From: Dehalococcoidia bacterium
GTDB taxonomy: Bacteria > Chloroflexota > Dehalococcoidia > DSTF01 > JACRBR01
DNA length: 55,505 nt
Assembly (NCBI GenBank): GCA_021462855.1
Contig: JAJTXQ010000029.1
Coordinates: 1 to 55,505, forward strand
Direction of reading: 5' to 3'
Below the pieces are notes generated by a model. The model did no database searches and was not told the origin of the DNA. It was given only the letters and a program-made list of their open reading frames with translations. Both the position numbers and the translations under genes were made by a program. Positions 24,425-32,084 of this stretch are shown piece by piece. Positions within the stretch are counted from its first letter, which is position 1. Every line of letters begins with the position of its first letter.

Positions 24425-25111
24425 TTAGCCGAGCGCGAGCGCCGGTTCGGGCGTTAACCCGGCCCGCAACGGCACGGTGATGCCGCGCGCCTCGAGCGCG
24501 GCGCGCACCGGCGCGAACAGGCGGCGGTGGATGGGGCACGGACCGTGTTCATCGAGCGCGCGCTTGTGGTCGGGCGTCGCGTAGCCGCGGTTCTGGTCGA
24601 AGCCGTACGCCGGATACTCCGGGTGATAGCGCGACATGATCGCGTCACGCTCGACCTTCGCGACGATCGACGCCGCGGCGATCGACGCGACCAGCGCATC
24701 GCCATGGATGATCGCGCGGTGCCGGTGCTCGGGGAGCGACACGGCATCGATGAGCAGCATGTCGGGCCGGCGCGGGAGCGCGGCGATCGCGCGGCGCATC
24801 GCCAGCTTCGTGGCATCGATCAAGCCCAACTCGTCGATCTCCTCGTGCGATGCGGCGCCGGCCGCCGCCGGCATCGACGCGTGGATCTCGGTGGCCAGCC
24901 GTTCGCGCGCGGCCGCGTCGAGCATCTTGCTGTCGCGCAGTTCCGCCCACCACATCGCCGCGCGCGAGGGTTCGAGGATGACGGCGCCGGCGACGACGGG
25001 GCCGGCGAGTGGCCCGCGGCCCGCTTCGTCGACGCCGGCGACGTGCCGGAAGCCGCGCCGCCAGGCGGCGATCTCTGCGTTGAGGCTGGGCACGGCGGAG
25101 AACACGCCCAT
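24425..25111 (-). CDS. rnhB: Ribonuclease HII
   Basis: This 228-residue RNase HII removes ribonucleotides from DNA-RNA hybrids. The motif GVDEAGRGPLAGPVVAGAVIL (from 27) supplies the Asp-Glu pair Asp28/Glu29, LLIDAVSLPEH supplies the third acid region, and ASIVAKVERDAIM with YPAYGFDQNRGYATPDHKRAL is standard. A TAGCAT hexamer lies seven bases upstream of the ATG, suggesting a near-leaderless mRNA. Confidence 0.93.
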   Translation of the reverse strand: MGVFSAVPSLNAEIAAWRRGFRHVAGVDEAGRGPLAGPVVAGAVILEPSRAAMWWAELRDSKMLDAAARERLATEIHASMPAAAGAASHEEIDELGLIDATKLAMRRAIAALPRRPDMLLIDAVSLPEHRHRAIIHGDALVASIAAASIVAKVERDAIMSRYHPEYPAYGFDQNRGYATPDHKRALDEHGPCPIHRRLFAPVRAALEARGITVPLRAGLTPEPALALG

Positions 25112-25161
25112 CGGCGCGATGCTACCATCGCCGATCGCCGTTGTAAACGGCCGCGTGCGGC

Positions 25162-25638
25162 CTACTTCCGGCCGAACGGCCAGCGGCGCTTCTTCGGCGG
25201 CTCCGGCACGGTTTCGGCGCCAGCAGCCCGCGCCACGGCGCGGTCCATGCGCCGCTGCAGCATCACCAGCGCCTCTGCGACATCGAGCGCGGCGCCCGGA
25301 TCCCCGGCGATCGCCGGGAACAGCGCGCGCGCCGTCTCGGTGAACCGCGCGACGTCGCTCGGCGCGCCCTCGCGCATGTGGTGCACGCGCAGCTCCGTCA
25401 CGCTGCCACGGATCGCCGACACGAGCCGCGGGTACTGCACCTCGTCCAACTCGATGACCGCTGACGCGGCGTCGAGGCTGTTGCCGAGCGCTGTCTTCAC
25501 CGCGCGCAGCCCGTGCGCCGGGTCGAGCGGCGTCTTCGTCCCGGGGTCGAGTTCCGAACCCGGCCGCCCGAGATGGTAGACGAGCGCGAGGTACACGAGG
25601 CGCGGTTCATCGTGCGTCAGATGGAGCGCGAGTTTCAC
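25162..25638 (-). CDS. Hypothetical protein
   Basis: This 158-residue protein begins VKLALHLTHDEPRLVYLALVYHLGRPGSELDPGT and ends in a basic tail (PPKKRRWPFGRK). It is mostly alpha-helical, with no membrane segment or known motif that I recognise. GTG 25638 is preferred because upstream residues look like non-coding read-through. It lies between rnhB and the bS22 gene on the same strand. A small perfect hairpin overlaps its stop. Confidence 0.65.
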   Translation of the reverse strand: MKLALHLTHDEPRLVYLALVYHLGRPGSELDPGTKTPLDPAHGLRAVKTALGNSLDAASAVIELDEVQYPRLVSAIRGSVTELRVHHMREGAPSDVARFTETARALFPAIAGDPGAALDVAEALVMLQRRMDRAVARAAGAETVPEPPKKRRWPFGRK

Positions 25639-25713
25639 CCGGACACTGTAGCGCGGACACGACAAACCCCGGGCGGTCCCGGGGTCGTGCCGCATTGCTC
25701 GTGCGTGTGGCCG

Positions 25714-25812
25714 CTAGCCCTTGTGCTTGCGTTGCCAGCGCGTCTTCTTGAGCATCTTGCGGTGCTTGTGCTTCCGCATCTTCTTGCGGCGCTTCTTCAC
25801 CACCGAACTCAT
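25714..25812 (-). CDS. Small basic ribosomal protein bS22 (COX24/AURKAIP1-type)
   Basis: This 32-residue protein starts MSSVVKKRRKKMRKHKHRKM and ends KHKG; over half the residues are Lys or Arg. The SVVKKRRKKMRKHKHRK pattern is that of the tiny bS22 protein known from mycobacterial 30S subunits and of the mitochondrial mS38 core. AGAGGAGG precedes the ATG at good spacing. Being so short it is easily missed by gene callers. A structured leader lies upstream. Confidence 0.88.
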   Translation of the reverse strand: MSSVVKKRRKKMRKHKHRKMLKKTRWQRKHKG

Positions 25813-25923
25813 GCGCGTGCCTCCTCTCGATCATGGTTGCAGGGACGAAGCCCTTGCTCCGCCCGTCGTGACGGACGGCGCGCGCCGTCCCTACACCCCG
25901 GTCGGGGGACGGCCGTCACTATA
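25813..25923 (-). promoter_or_regulatory. Promoter and structured leader of the bS22 gene
   Basis: On the minus strand TATAGT (25918-25923) is a good -10 box without a clear -35. The leader of about 98 bases contains a perfect 18-bp palindrome (25873-25890, arms GGACGGCGC/GCGCCGTCC) and a further GC hairpin around 25896-25907. Long, folded leaders in ribosomal protein genes often carry autoregulation; that is inference here. Confidence 0.4.
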
Positions 25924-26010
25924 GCCGAGCCGGCGCGCTCGCACGAGTGCACCACCCCGGCACGCCGCGCCGCCCGCTCCCACTGGGCGCAAGGCGCAGA
26001 TAGCCTCGCC

Positions 26011-26114
26011 TTGCCGTTACCTCAACGGACACTAGAATACCAGCAGCGATGTAGGGCGGAGGGCAGACCGCACTTGCGCCGCGGGCGTAGCGATGCGCCC
26101 GCTGCGCGTTTTTC
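26011..26114 (+). ncRNA. Possible short RNA with its own promoter and terminator
   Basis: TTGCCG (26011-26016) and TAGAAT (26033-26038), 16 bases apart, would start a transcript near 26045. It would end at a GC-rich hairpin (26076-26087 with 26096-26107, one mismatch) followed by a run of five T by 26114. The predicted RNA is about 70 bases with no ORF. It could be a small RNA or an attenuated leader of the MOSC gene that starts at 26161. The rest of 25924-26010 holds nothing I can identify. Confidence 0.35.
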
Positions 26115-26160
26115 CTCCCCGGTGTTGCGGCGGCCTGGCCGCAGCGGGCATCATGCGCGC

Positions 26161-26691
26161 ATGAACGCAACCGTCCTCGCCGTCCACAGCAAGGAATCAG
26201 CCGGGATCCCGAAGCGCACGCGAGACAGCATCACGCTCGTGGCGGCGCACGGCGTCGACGGCGACTGGCACGCCGGCCCGTTGTCGAAGCACGGGTCGAA
26301 GAAGGGCCAGCCAAACCGCCGCCAGGTGCACCTGATACACGCCGAGCTGTTCGATGAGCTCGCGCCGATCGGCATCGCCGTGGAACCCGGGAAGATGGGC
26401 GAGAACATCACTACGCGCGGGCTGCCGATCCTCGACCTCGCGCCGGGCACGCGCCTGCACCTCGGCGAGAGCGCGGTGATCGAGGTCACTGGCGTGCGCA
26501 ACCCGTGCAACACGCTCGACGCGATCGATGAGCGGCTGCTCGGCCAGGTCGCACAGAAGCAGGCCGACGGCAGCATCATCCGCAAGGCGGGCGTGATGGC
26601 GGTCGTCGTCGCGGGCGGCGTGGTGCGCGCCGGCGATGCGATCCGCGTCGAAGTTCCCGTTGATGCCGCCGGAACGTTGCAGCCAGTCTGA
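26161..26691 (+). CDS. MOSC-domain protein
   Basis: This 176-residue protein is a single MOSC domain, related to the C-terminal domain of molybdenum-cofactor sulfurase and to YiiM/MarC proteins. Typical segments are GVDGDWHAGPLSKHG, RRQVHLIHAELFDEL, GKMGENITTRGL and the sulfur-carrying Cys in VTGVRNPCNTLD. It may transfer sulfur or hydroxylamino substrates to Mo centres. ATG 26161 is chosen: the open frame upstream crosses a terminator and is non-coding. Confidence 0.88.
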   Translation: MNATVLAVHSKESAGIPKRTRDSITLVAAHGVDGDWHAGPLSKHGSKKGQPNRRQVHLIHAELFDELAPIGIAVEPGKMGENITTRGLPILDLAPGTRLHLGESAVIEVTGVRNPCNTLDAIDERLLGQVAQKQADGSIIRKAGVMAVVVAGGVVRAGDAIRVEVPVDAAGTLQPV

Positions 26692-26716
26692 CAGTACGAG
26701 CTACCTCACCGGGCGG

Positions 26717-27913
26717 CTATTCGAACTCCCACGCGCGCCCGTTCTTGAACTCGCGGAGGATGCGCCTCGCGACGACCATCCGGTGCACCTCGTCCGGCCC
26801 GTCGTAGATGCGGGCGGCGCGTGCCTGCCGGTACATCCCTTCGAGCGGCGTGTCACCGCTGACGCCGCGCGCGCCGTGCACCTGGATCGCGCGGTCGATC
26901 ACGTCGTGCAGCACCTTCGCGCCGAAGAACTTGATGATCGAGATCTCGACGCGCGCCTCGTCGCCCTCGTCGATCTTCTGCGCCGCCCACATCGTCAGCA
27001 GCCGCGATGCCTGGATCTCGGCCGCTGAGTCGGCGATCCAGTTCTGCACCGTCTGCTTGTCCGCGAGCGTGCTGCCGAACGCCTCTCGCTTGAGCGCGTA
27101 TTCACACATCAGCTCGAACGCGCGCTGCATCTGGCCGAGCCAGCGCATGCAGTGGTGGATGCGTCCCGGCCCCAGCCGCTTCTGCGCGATGCGGAAGCCA
27201 TCGCCGACCTCGCCGAGCGTGTTCGTGACCGGTACGCGAACGTTGTCGTAGACGATCTCGCAGTGCGCGCCCTCCGTCTCGCCCATCACCGGCACGGGGC
27301 GAACAATGTTGAACCCCGGCGTGTCCGCCGGCACGATGATCTGGCTCATGCGCCCGTGCGGCGCCGCTTCCGGGTCCGTCACCGCCATCACGATCGCGAA
27401 CGACGCGCCGATGGCGCCGCTCGTGAACCACTTGTGGCCGTTGATCACCCACTCGTCGCCATCACGGACAGCGCGCGTGCGCAGGCCCGTCGGGTCAGCG
27501 CCGGAAACCTCCGGCTCGGTCATCGAGAAGCACGAGCGGATGTCGCCCGCCACGAGCGGCTTGAGCCAGCGCTGCTTCTGGTCGGTGGTGCCGAACATGT
27601 GCAGGATCTCGGCGTTGCCCGTGTCGGGCGCGGCGCAGCCGAACGCGCGCGGCGCGAACGGGCTTCGGCCGAGGATCTCGTTCACGTAGGCATACGGCAG
27701 GAAGCCCTGGCCCGTGCCGCCCGCCTCCGGCCCGATGAACATCGCCCACATGCCGGTCGCCTTCGCCTGGGCCTGCAGGTCCTTCATCAGCGCCGAGGCG
27801 TTGGCGTCGTGTTCGCTCAGCGCCGGCTCGTTCGGGATGATCTTCTCGTCGAGAAACGCCTTCGCCTTACGGCGCATCTCCTTGATCTCGGGCGACACGT
27901 TGAAGTCCGCCAT
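26717..27913 (-). CDS. Acyl-CoA dehydrogenase
   Basis: This 398-residue flavoenzyme introduces a double bond into an acyl-CoA and passes electrons to ETF. Hallmarks are CFSMTEPEVSGADPTGLRTRAV, WVINGHKWFTSGA, QKRLGPGRIHHCMRWLGQMQRAFE, and IKFFGAKVLHDVIDRAIQVHGARGVSGDTPL. GGAGG precedes the ATG. It is the last of three same-strand genes with a kinase-like protein and a LarA-like protein, and etfBA is encoded elsewhere in the window. The substrate chain is unknown. Confidence 0.92.
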   Translation of the reverse strand: MADFNVSPEIKEMRRKAKAFLDEKIIPNEPALSEHDANASALMKDLQAQAKATGMWAMFIGPEAGGTGQGFLPYAYVNEILGRSPFAPRAFGCAAPDTGNAEILHMFGTTDQKQRWLKPLVAGDIRSCFSMTEPEVSGADPTGLRTRAVRDGDEWVINGHKWFTSGAIGASFAIVMAVTDPEAAPHGRMSQIIVPADTPGFNIVRPVPVMGETEGAHCEIVYDNVRVPVTNTLGEVGDGFRIAQKRLGPGRIHHCMRWLGQMQRAFELMCEYALKREAFGSTLADKQTVQNWIADSAAEIQASRLLTMWAAQKIDEGDEARVEISIIKFFGAKVLHDVIDRAIQVHGARGVSGDTPLEGMYRQARAARIYDGPDEVHRMVVARRILREFKNGRAWEFE

Positions 27914-27992
27914 CGGCCGTCCTCCGTCTGGCTGCGCTGTGAGCTGGTGCGCGAAGGATACCGCGGCCGGCGGCGGCGGTCATCGCCGCGGG

Positions 27993-29099
27993 TCAGGCGC
28001 TGAGCGAGAGCGCGTCGTTGTCGATGATCGCGGCGCTCAGCCGTTCGAAGATCGCATCGAACAGGTCGACCGCACGCTGGTTCGTCTGCTCGAGCGTCGA
28101 CCCGCTGACGATCATCAACGCCAGCGCGATGAGCAAGCACCGCCGGTAGTCGAGGTGCAACTGCTCGACGCTGTAGCCGTGCACGCCGCCCGCGACAAGG
28201 GCGGCGTGGTATTCCGCCAGCACGCCGTCCTGGTGTTGCCGCCGCTGCGCCACCGGCATGCACGTGCCGAGGAAGTACGCGCACTCGTACGCGCCCCACG
28301 TGCGGCACGGCGTCTGCCAGTCGACCACGGCGATGCGGTAGGGCGCGCCGGCATGGCCGAAGAAGATGTTGTCCATGCGGAAGTCGCCGTGCCCCAGCGT
28401 CAGCGTCTCCCCGGCGATCGAGTCGATGATGCGCATCACATCGTCGCCGAGGCGGGGCAGCGCGGCGGCGATCGACGCGTCGACGCGCGGGCCGAACGCA
28501 TCGATGAACACGGGAAGCGCGCGCAGGTAGTTGTTGGTCATCGAGTTCGCGACGAGGTCGGCGCCCTCTGGCAGCCACGGGATGTCGGAAAAGCGCGGGC
28601 TGTTCCACCAGCGCGCGTGCATCTTCGCCGCTTCGCACAGCGCCAGCGAGGCCTGCTCGCGCGTGCATCCCGCGAGCTGGTCGCCGATGTCACCGCTCGC
28701 CGACAGGTCTTCGAGGAGCAGCACGTACAGGTCGCGCTCCGGCTCCATGGCGCAGTAGTAGCATTCCGCCGCCCGCATGCCGACGGCGCTGCCGACATCG
28801 GTGTAGAAGCGCACCTCGCGTTCGTACATGCCATAGAGGTTGGCGATCTCGCGCGCGCCCGGATCGGGCGACGGGAACTTCGCGATGAGCGTCGGCGGCG
28901 CGCCGGCGGCATCGCCGTCGTAGCGCATGCGCAATCGCACAATGTGTCCGACGAACCCCACGCCCTCGCCCACGCGCTCGAAGTCGAAGCGGGCCACGGT
29001 CGCGCCCGGCGCCAGGCGCCCGCCGGCGTGCAGCGCGCCGGTCAGCCATTGCTTCGTCAGGTCGTCGGGCGTCGCCGGGATCGCCGTCGGCGCGTTCAT
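27993..29099 (-). CDS. Aminoglycoside/choline-kinase-like phosphotransferase
   Basis: This 368-residue protein of the APH/ecdysteroid-kinase-like superfamily has an N-lobe with LIAKFPS, ERDLYVLLLEDLSA as hinge, and a C-lobe with LGHGDFRMDNIFF (catalytic loop) and AVVDWQTPCRTWGAYECAYFLG (metal-binding Asp). Members of this group commonly lie beside acyl-CoA dehydrogenases in Actinobacteria and Chloroflexota, as here, but their substrate is unknown. It starts four bases from the LarA-like stop. Confidence 0.82.
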   Translation of the reverse strand: MNAPTAIPATPDDLTKQWLTGALHAGGRLAPGATVARFDFERVGEGVGFVGHIVRLRMRYDGDAAGAPPTLIAKFPSPDPGAREIANLYGMYEREVRFYTDVGSAVGMRAAECYYCAMEPERDLYVLLLEDLSASGDIGDQLAGCTREQASLALCEAAKMHARWWNSPRFSDIPWLPEGADLVANSMTNNYLRALPVFIDAFGPRVDASIAAALPRLGDDVMRIIDSIAGETLTLGHGDFRMDNIFFGHAGAPYRIAVVDWQTPCRTWGAYECAYFLGTCMPVAQRRQHQDGVLAEYHAALVAGGVHGYSVEQLHLDYRRCLLIALALMIVSGSTLEQTNQRAVDLFDAIFERLSAAIIDNDALSLSA

Positions 29100-29102
29100 C
29101 CC

Positions 29103-30473
29103 TCAGTTCACGCAGACGATCGAACAGCCGGCGCCGTGCTGCCGCTCTGCCTCGGCGATCGCCTGCTCCACCGTGGGTGCGTAGTCAAAGCCGGCGTGCT
29201 GTGGCACGGCCGGGTCGAGCGCGCCGGCCACGATCACGCGCGACGCGTGTTTCATGCGCCGCAGCGGGTGCGTTGCCAGGATGCCGTGCACCGGGTGGAA
29301 TGCCACGCCGTTGCGGTATCGGTCGATATACCCGGCGTGCGTCGTGAACTCGTCCGTGTAGCGCGCCATGATCTCGTACGGGTCGCGCGTGACCGGCAGC
29401 ACGCGCTCCCACACGTCGCGATATGACGGGTGGTGCTCGTCGTCCCACGTCTCCGGCACCGGCGTCGCAAGGATCACCGTGCACCCCGGCCTGCCCAGCG
29501 CCTCGATGTATCCGCCGAGGTAGCCGAGCCCGGACGAGATCAGCGTCAGGATCGGGTTCATGCCGCCGAAGATGGCGTACGGGCTCCACGCCGGCAATCC
29601 GTATACGACGACATCCGCCGGCTCCGCCTGCGAGCGGCGCGGCGGATTGCGCGACGCCATCACCTCGAGCGCCGCCGCGCGCGTCTCGCTGACGCCGCCC
29701 GCCCACACCCGCGCGACGCGCGTCGGGCCGGCGAGCACGCACTCGATCTTGTAGAAGCGCTTGCCCATCGACCGCTCGATGTGCGCACCCATCTCGTTCA
29801 ACACATCGTGCATGCGATTGCGCAGCACCGACATCGACATCCCGTCCGGGTGGTGCGTGTGCCGGATCGAACGCCACGTGGACAGCCCAACGGCAATCGA
29901 CTTCCATCCGCCGCTGAACCCCAGGTGCAGCCCGGCGTTGATGTACACGCACAGGTCGGCCTCGACGGCGTGCCGGCTCAGCTCGACGTCGTAACCGCGC
30001 TCGGTCGTGCCGAAGTTGACGATGTTGTCGCGGTCCTCGGCATCGTGGCAGGACAGTCGGTCGCCGAACCGCTCGACGAGCCCCGCGCCGATCGTCGTCG
30101 CGATCTCGTCGCGCGTGAACTTTCGGTGCAGCGCGTTCGCGCAGATCAGCCGCACGTCCTGCTCGGCCACACCCGCCCCGGCAAGCTGCGCGAGCACCGC
30201 CTCGATCGCGTCACCGCGGATCGGGCCGAACGACGTCACCGTCGGGTCGTCGAACGCGATCACCACGCGCGCGCCCGGCTTCACCAGGTCGCGGATCGGC
30301 GGCAGCCCGAGGGGCGCGTCCAGCGCATCGCGGACGGCCGCCGCCTGGTCCGGCGCCGGCGCCAGCCCGCCGCCGGCACCCGCACCGCCGCTCCGCGAGA
30401 CGACCCGTGCGCGGTCGGGCAGTTCGACCTCGACCGTGCCGTCGCCGAAGGGCAGCGTCTGCGCGATGCTCAT
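29103..30473 (-). CDS. LarA-family (DUF2088) nickel-pincer-type racemase/epimerase
   Basis: This 456-residue protein resembles lactate racemase LarA. FDDPTVTSFGP near 75, ANALHRKFTRDEI (His116) and the key HLGFSGGWKSIAVGLSTWRSIRH (His183, Lys191) correspond to the LarA segments that hold the nickel-pincer nucleotide; the Lys that bonds the cofactor is present. LarA homologues act on varied 2-hydroxy acids. ATG 30473 is preferred over GTG 30479 since TATCAC lies seven bases upstream. It is first in a three-gene set with the kinase-like protein and the acyl-CoA dehydrogenase. Confidence 0.8.
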   Translation of the reverse strand: MSIAQTLPFGDGTVEVELPDRARVVSRSGGAGAGGGLAPAPDQAAAVRDALDAPLGLPPIRDLVKPGARVVIAFDDPTVTSFGPIRGDAIEAVLAQLAGAGVAEQDVRLICANALHRKFTRDEIATTIGAGLVERFGDRLSCHDAEDRDNIVNFGTTERGYDVELSRHAVEADLCVYINAGLHLGFSGGWKSIAVGLSTWRSIRHTHHPDGMSMSVLRNRMHDVLNEMGAHIERSMGKRFYKIECVLAGPTRVARVWAGGVSETRAAALEVMASRNPPRRSQAEPADVVVYGLPAWSPYAIFGGMNPILTLISSGLGYLGGYIEALGRPGCTVILATPVPETWDDEHHPSYRDVWERVLPVTRDPYEIMARYTDEFTTHAGYIDRYRNGVAFHPVHGILATHPLRRMKHASRVIVAGALDPAVPQHAGFDYAPTVEQAIAEAERQHGAGCSIVCVN

Positions 30474-30534
30474 GTCCACGGTGATACCACGCGCCGGGCC
30501 CGATCGGCCAGCGTCCCGGCGGCCCCGCGGTTGC

Positions 30535-30540
30535 TAGAAT
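30535..30540 (+). promoter_or_regulatory. -10 box of the PIG-L gene
   Basis: TAGAAT at 30535-30540 lies 20 bases before the ATG with an AGGAGG between them. No -35 is recognisable. It is back to back with the LarA-like start, so the 87-base gap holds both promoters. Confidence 0.4.
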
Positions 30541-30560
30541 CCCCGTGGGGAGGAGGACCG

Positions 30561-31382
30561 ATGACTGGTGGACTGCTCGCGATCTTCGCGCACCCGGATG
30601 ACGAGACGTTCGGCGTCGGCGGGACGATGGCGCACTACGCCGCCCGCGGCGTGCCCGTGACGATGGTCAGTGCCACCCGCGGCGAGGTCGGCGAGATCGC
30701 GCCCGGGACCGAGGCGACGCCCGAGACGCTCGGCGCGTTCCGCGAGCAGGAGCTCCGCGACGCGATGGCGATCCTCGGGGTGCGCGACGTGCGCTTCCTC
30801 GGCTACCGCGACTCGGGCATGCACGGCACCGCCGAAAACGGCAACCCGCTCAGCTACATCAACGCCGACCGCGACGAAGCGGTGAGTTCGATCGTCCGGA
30901 TCATCCGCGAGCGCCGGCCGGACGTGATCGTCACGTGGGACGCGAGCGGAGGTTACGGGCACCCGGACCACATCGCCGTCCACGAGCACGCGACGGCCGC
31001 GTTCCACGCCGCCGCCGACCCGTCGCAGTTCGCCGCCGACGGCGAACCGTGGCGCACGCCGCTGCTCTACTACAACGCCATCCCCGTCGGCCTCTTCCTC
31101 GAGTTGCTCGCGGAGATGAACGAGGGGCAGGAACCTTCGTTTTCGGAAGATGAGCGGCTGAACGCGCTCCCGCGCGTGGTCCCGAACTGCGTCATCGACA
31201 TCAACGCGCACTTCGAGGAGAAGGAGCGCGCGCTCATGATGCACCGCACGCAGATCTCCGATATTGAACCGTTCATGAAGCTGCCCGAGCCGACGCGGCG
31301 GCGGTTCTTCGGCCGCGAGTTCTTCTACCGCGCGCATCCTCCGCTCGCGGACGGCGCGACCATCGACGACCTGTTCGCCTGA
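30561..31382 (+). CDS. PIG-L/LmbE-family N-deacetylase
   Basis: This 273-residue zinc deacetylase has the family signature LAIFAHPDDETFGVGGTMAHYAARG, then TRGEVGEI and GGYGHPDHIAVHEHA for the third zinc ligand and active site. The layout matches MshB/Mca-type enzymes that act on GlcNAc-inositol and mycothiol conjugates; whether this organism makes such thiols is not shown. GGAGGACCG precedes ATG 30561. It runs to 31382 in its own frame and shows no neighbour in an operon. Confidence 0.88.
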   Translation: MTGGLLAIFAHPDDETFGVGGTMAHYAARGVPVTMVSATRGEVGEIAPGTEATPETLGAFREQELRDAMAILGVRDVRFLGYRDSGMHGTAENGNPLSYINADRDEAVSSIVRIIRERRPDVIVTWDASGGYGHPDHIAVHEHATAAFHAAADPSQFAADGEPWRTPLLYYNAIPVGLFLELLAEMNEGQEPSFSEDERLNALPRVVPNCVIDINAHFEEKERALMMHRTQISDIEPFMKLPEPTRRRFFGREFFYRAHPPLADGATIDDLFA

Positions 31383-31557
31383 GGCGGGCGCAGACGGGCG
31401 CGGCCGCGGACCACGTCCTAGCCGCGCGCCGCCTGCCGCCCTGGGACCGCGCCGGCGTCCCCATCTAGCCGGCGCCGATGCCGCTGGCGCCGGCGGACTG
31501 ACGGTTGCGTTGGCGCCGCCGCCGCCGGCGACGCCTGCGCCTCCGCTGTCACTCCGC

Positions 31558-31591
31558 CGCCGGCCGGGGTCTCCGGTCTCCCCGGCCGGCG
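31558..31591. repeat. Strong hairpin downstream of the HTH gene
   Basis: A 12-bp perfect GC stem (31558-31569 with 31580-31591) encloses a 10-base loop. It lies between the PIG-L gene and the convergent HTH gene. No T run follows on either strand. It may be a terminator-like end for the HTH mRNA. The rest of 31383-31631 shows no supported gene; an open frame from 31648 down to 31418 on the minus strand is discussed under findings. Confidence 0.5.
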
Positions 31592-31631
31592 CGCCGACGT
31601 CGCGCTGACGATCTTCTCGATGGCGAGGCGC

Positions 31632-31847
31632 TTATCGAGAATCAGCATTCAGCGACTTGAGCTCCTGCCGCACGATCTGGCTGACGCGCTGGCGCGTCAC
31701 GCCGAAGTGCTCCGCAAGCCTCGACTGCAACCCCCAGCGGCGGCCGTTGCCGGCGACGCCGCGCCTGATGAGGACCCTGGCCGCGATCCGCATCTTCTCG
31801 GTCCGCGTCAGTTCCTCGTCTTCCATGCCGATGAGTGCGCTGGTCAT
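31632..31847 (-). CDS. Small helix-turn-helix regulator
   Basis: This 71-residue protein has an unmistakable HTH: LIRRGVAGNGRRWGLQSRLAEHFGVTRQRVSQIVRQEL, with helix-turn-helix LQSRLAEHFGVTRQRVSQIV resembling AraC/sigma region-4-like or phage regulators. ATG 31847 is used because GGAGACGGGGGC precedes it; a GTG at 31865 is also in frame. The target is unknown. Repeats upstream (see regulatory feature) suggest self-regulation. Confidence 0.7.
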   Translation of the reverse strand: MTSALIGMEDEELTRTEKMRIAARVLIRRGVAGNGRRWGLQSRLAEHFGVTRQRVSQIVRQELKSLNADSR

Positions 31848-31864
31848 CCTTGCCCCCGTCTCCA

Positions 31865-31882
31865 CGTCCGCCTCCGCGGACG
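31865..31882 (-). promoter_or_regulatory. Hairpin in the HTH gene leader
   Basis: A 7-bp perfect stem (CGTCCGC at 31865-31871 with GCGGACG at 31876-31882) lies within the leader of the HTH gene, about 20 bases before its start codon. It could affect translation or be an operator. Confidence 0.35.
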
Positions 31883-31947
31883 GTGAACGCCCGCTGCTAG
31901 CGGGCCATGCCCTGGTCCCTGCATCCGCGCGGTGTCAGGTGGCGCCG

Positions 31948-31990
31948 ACTTTACACGCGGCCTCTCACGCCGCGATTGCGCGCCTCTCAC
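31948..31990 (-). promoter_or_regulatory. Promoter with direct-repeat operator of the HTH gene
   Basis: On the minus strand TAAAGT (31948-31953) is a plausible -10 box. Upstream of it a 9-base repeat (GTGAGAGGC on the minus strand) occurs at 31960-31968 and 31982-31990, exactly 22 bases apart, two helical turns. That is the geometry of a dimer or tandem operator near the -35 region. Confidence 0.4.
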
Positions 31991-32084
31991 CAACTATTTC
32001 GAACCTGGACCACAACCAACCCTTAACGACAAAACAGCGATGACAACCGGCCACGCTGCCTCTCCTTTGCGCTACCATCGCCGC

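Noticed and set aside
25513-26160. N-terminal extension of the MOSC open frame
   Set aside because: It covers bS22 on the other strand and a terminator hairpin. Homology to MOSC starts at ATG 26161.
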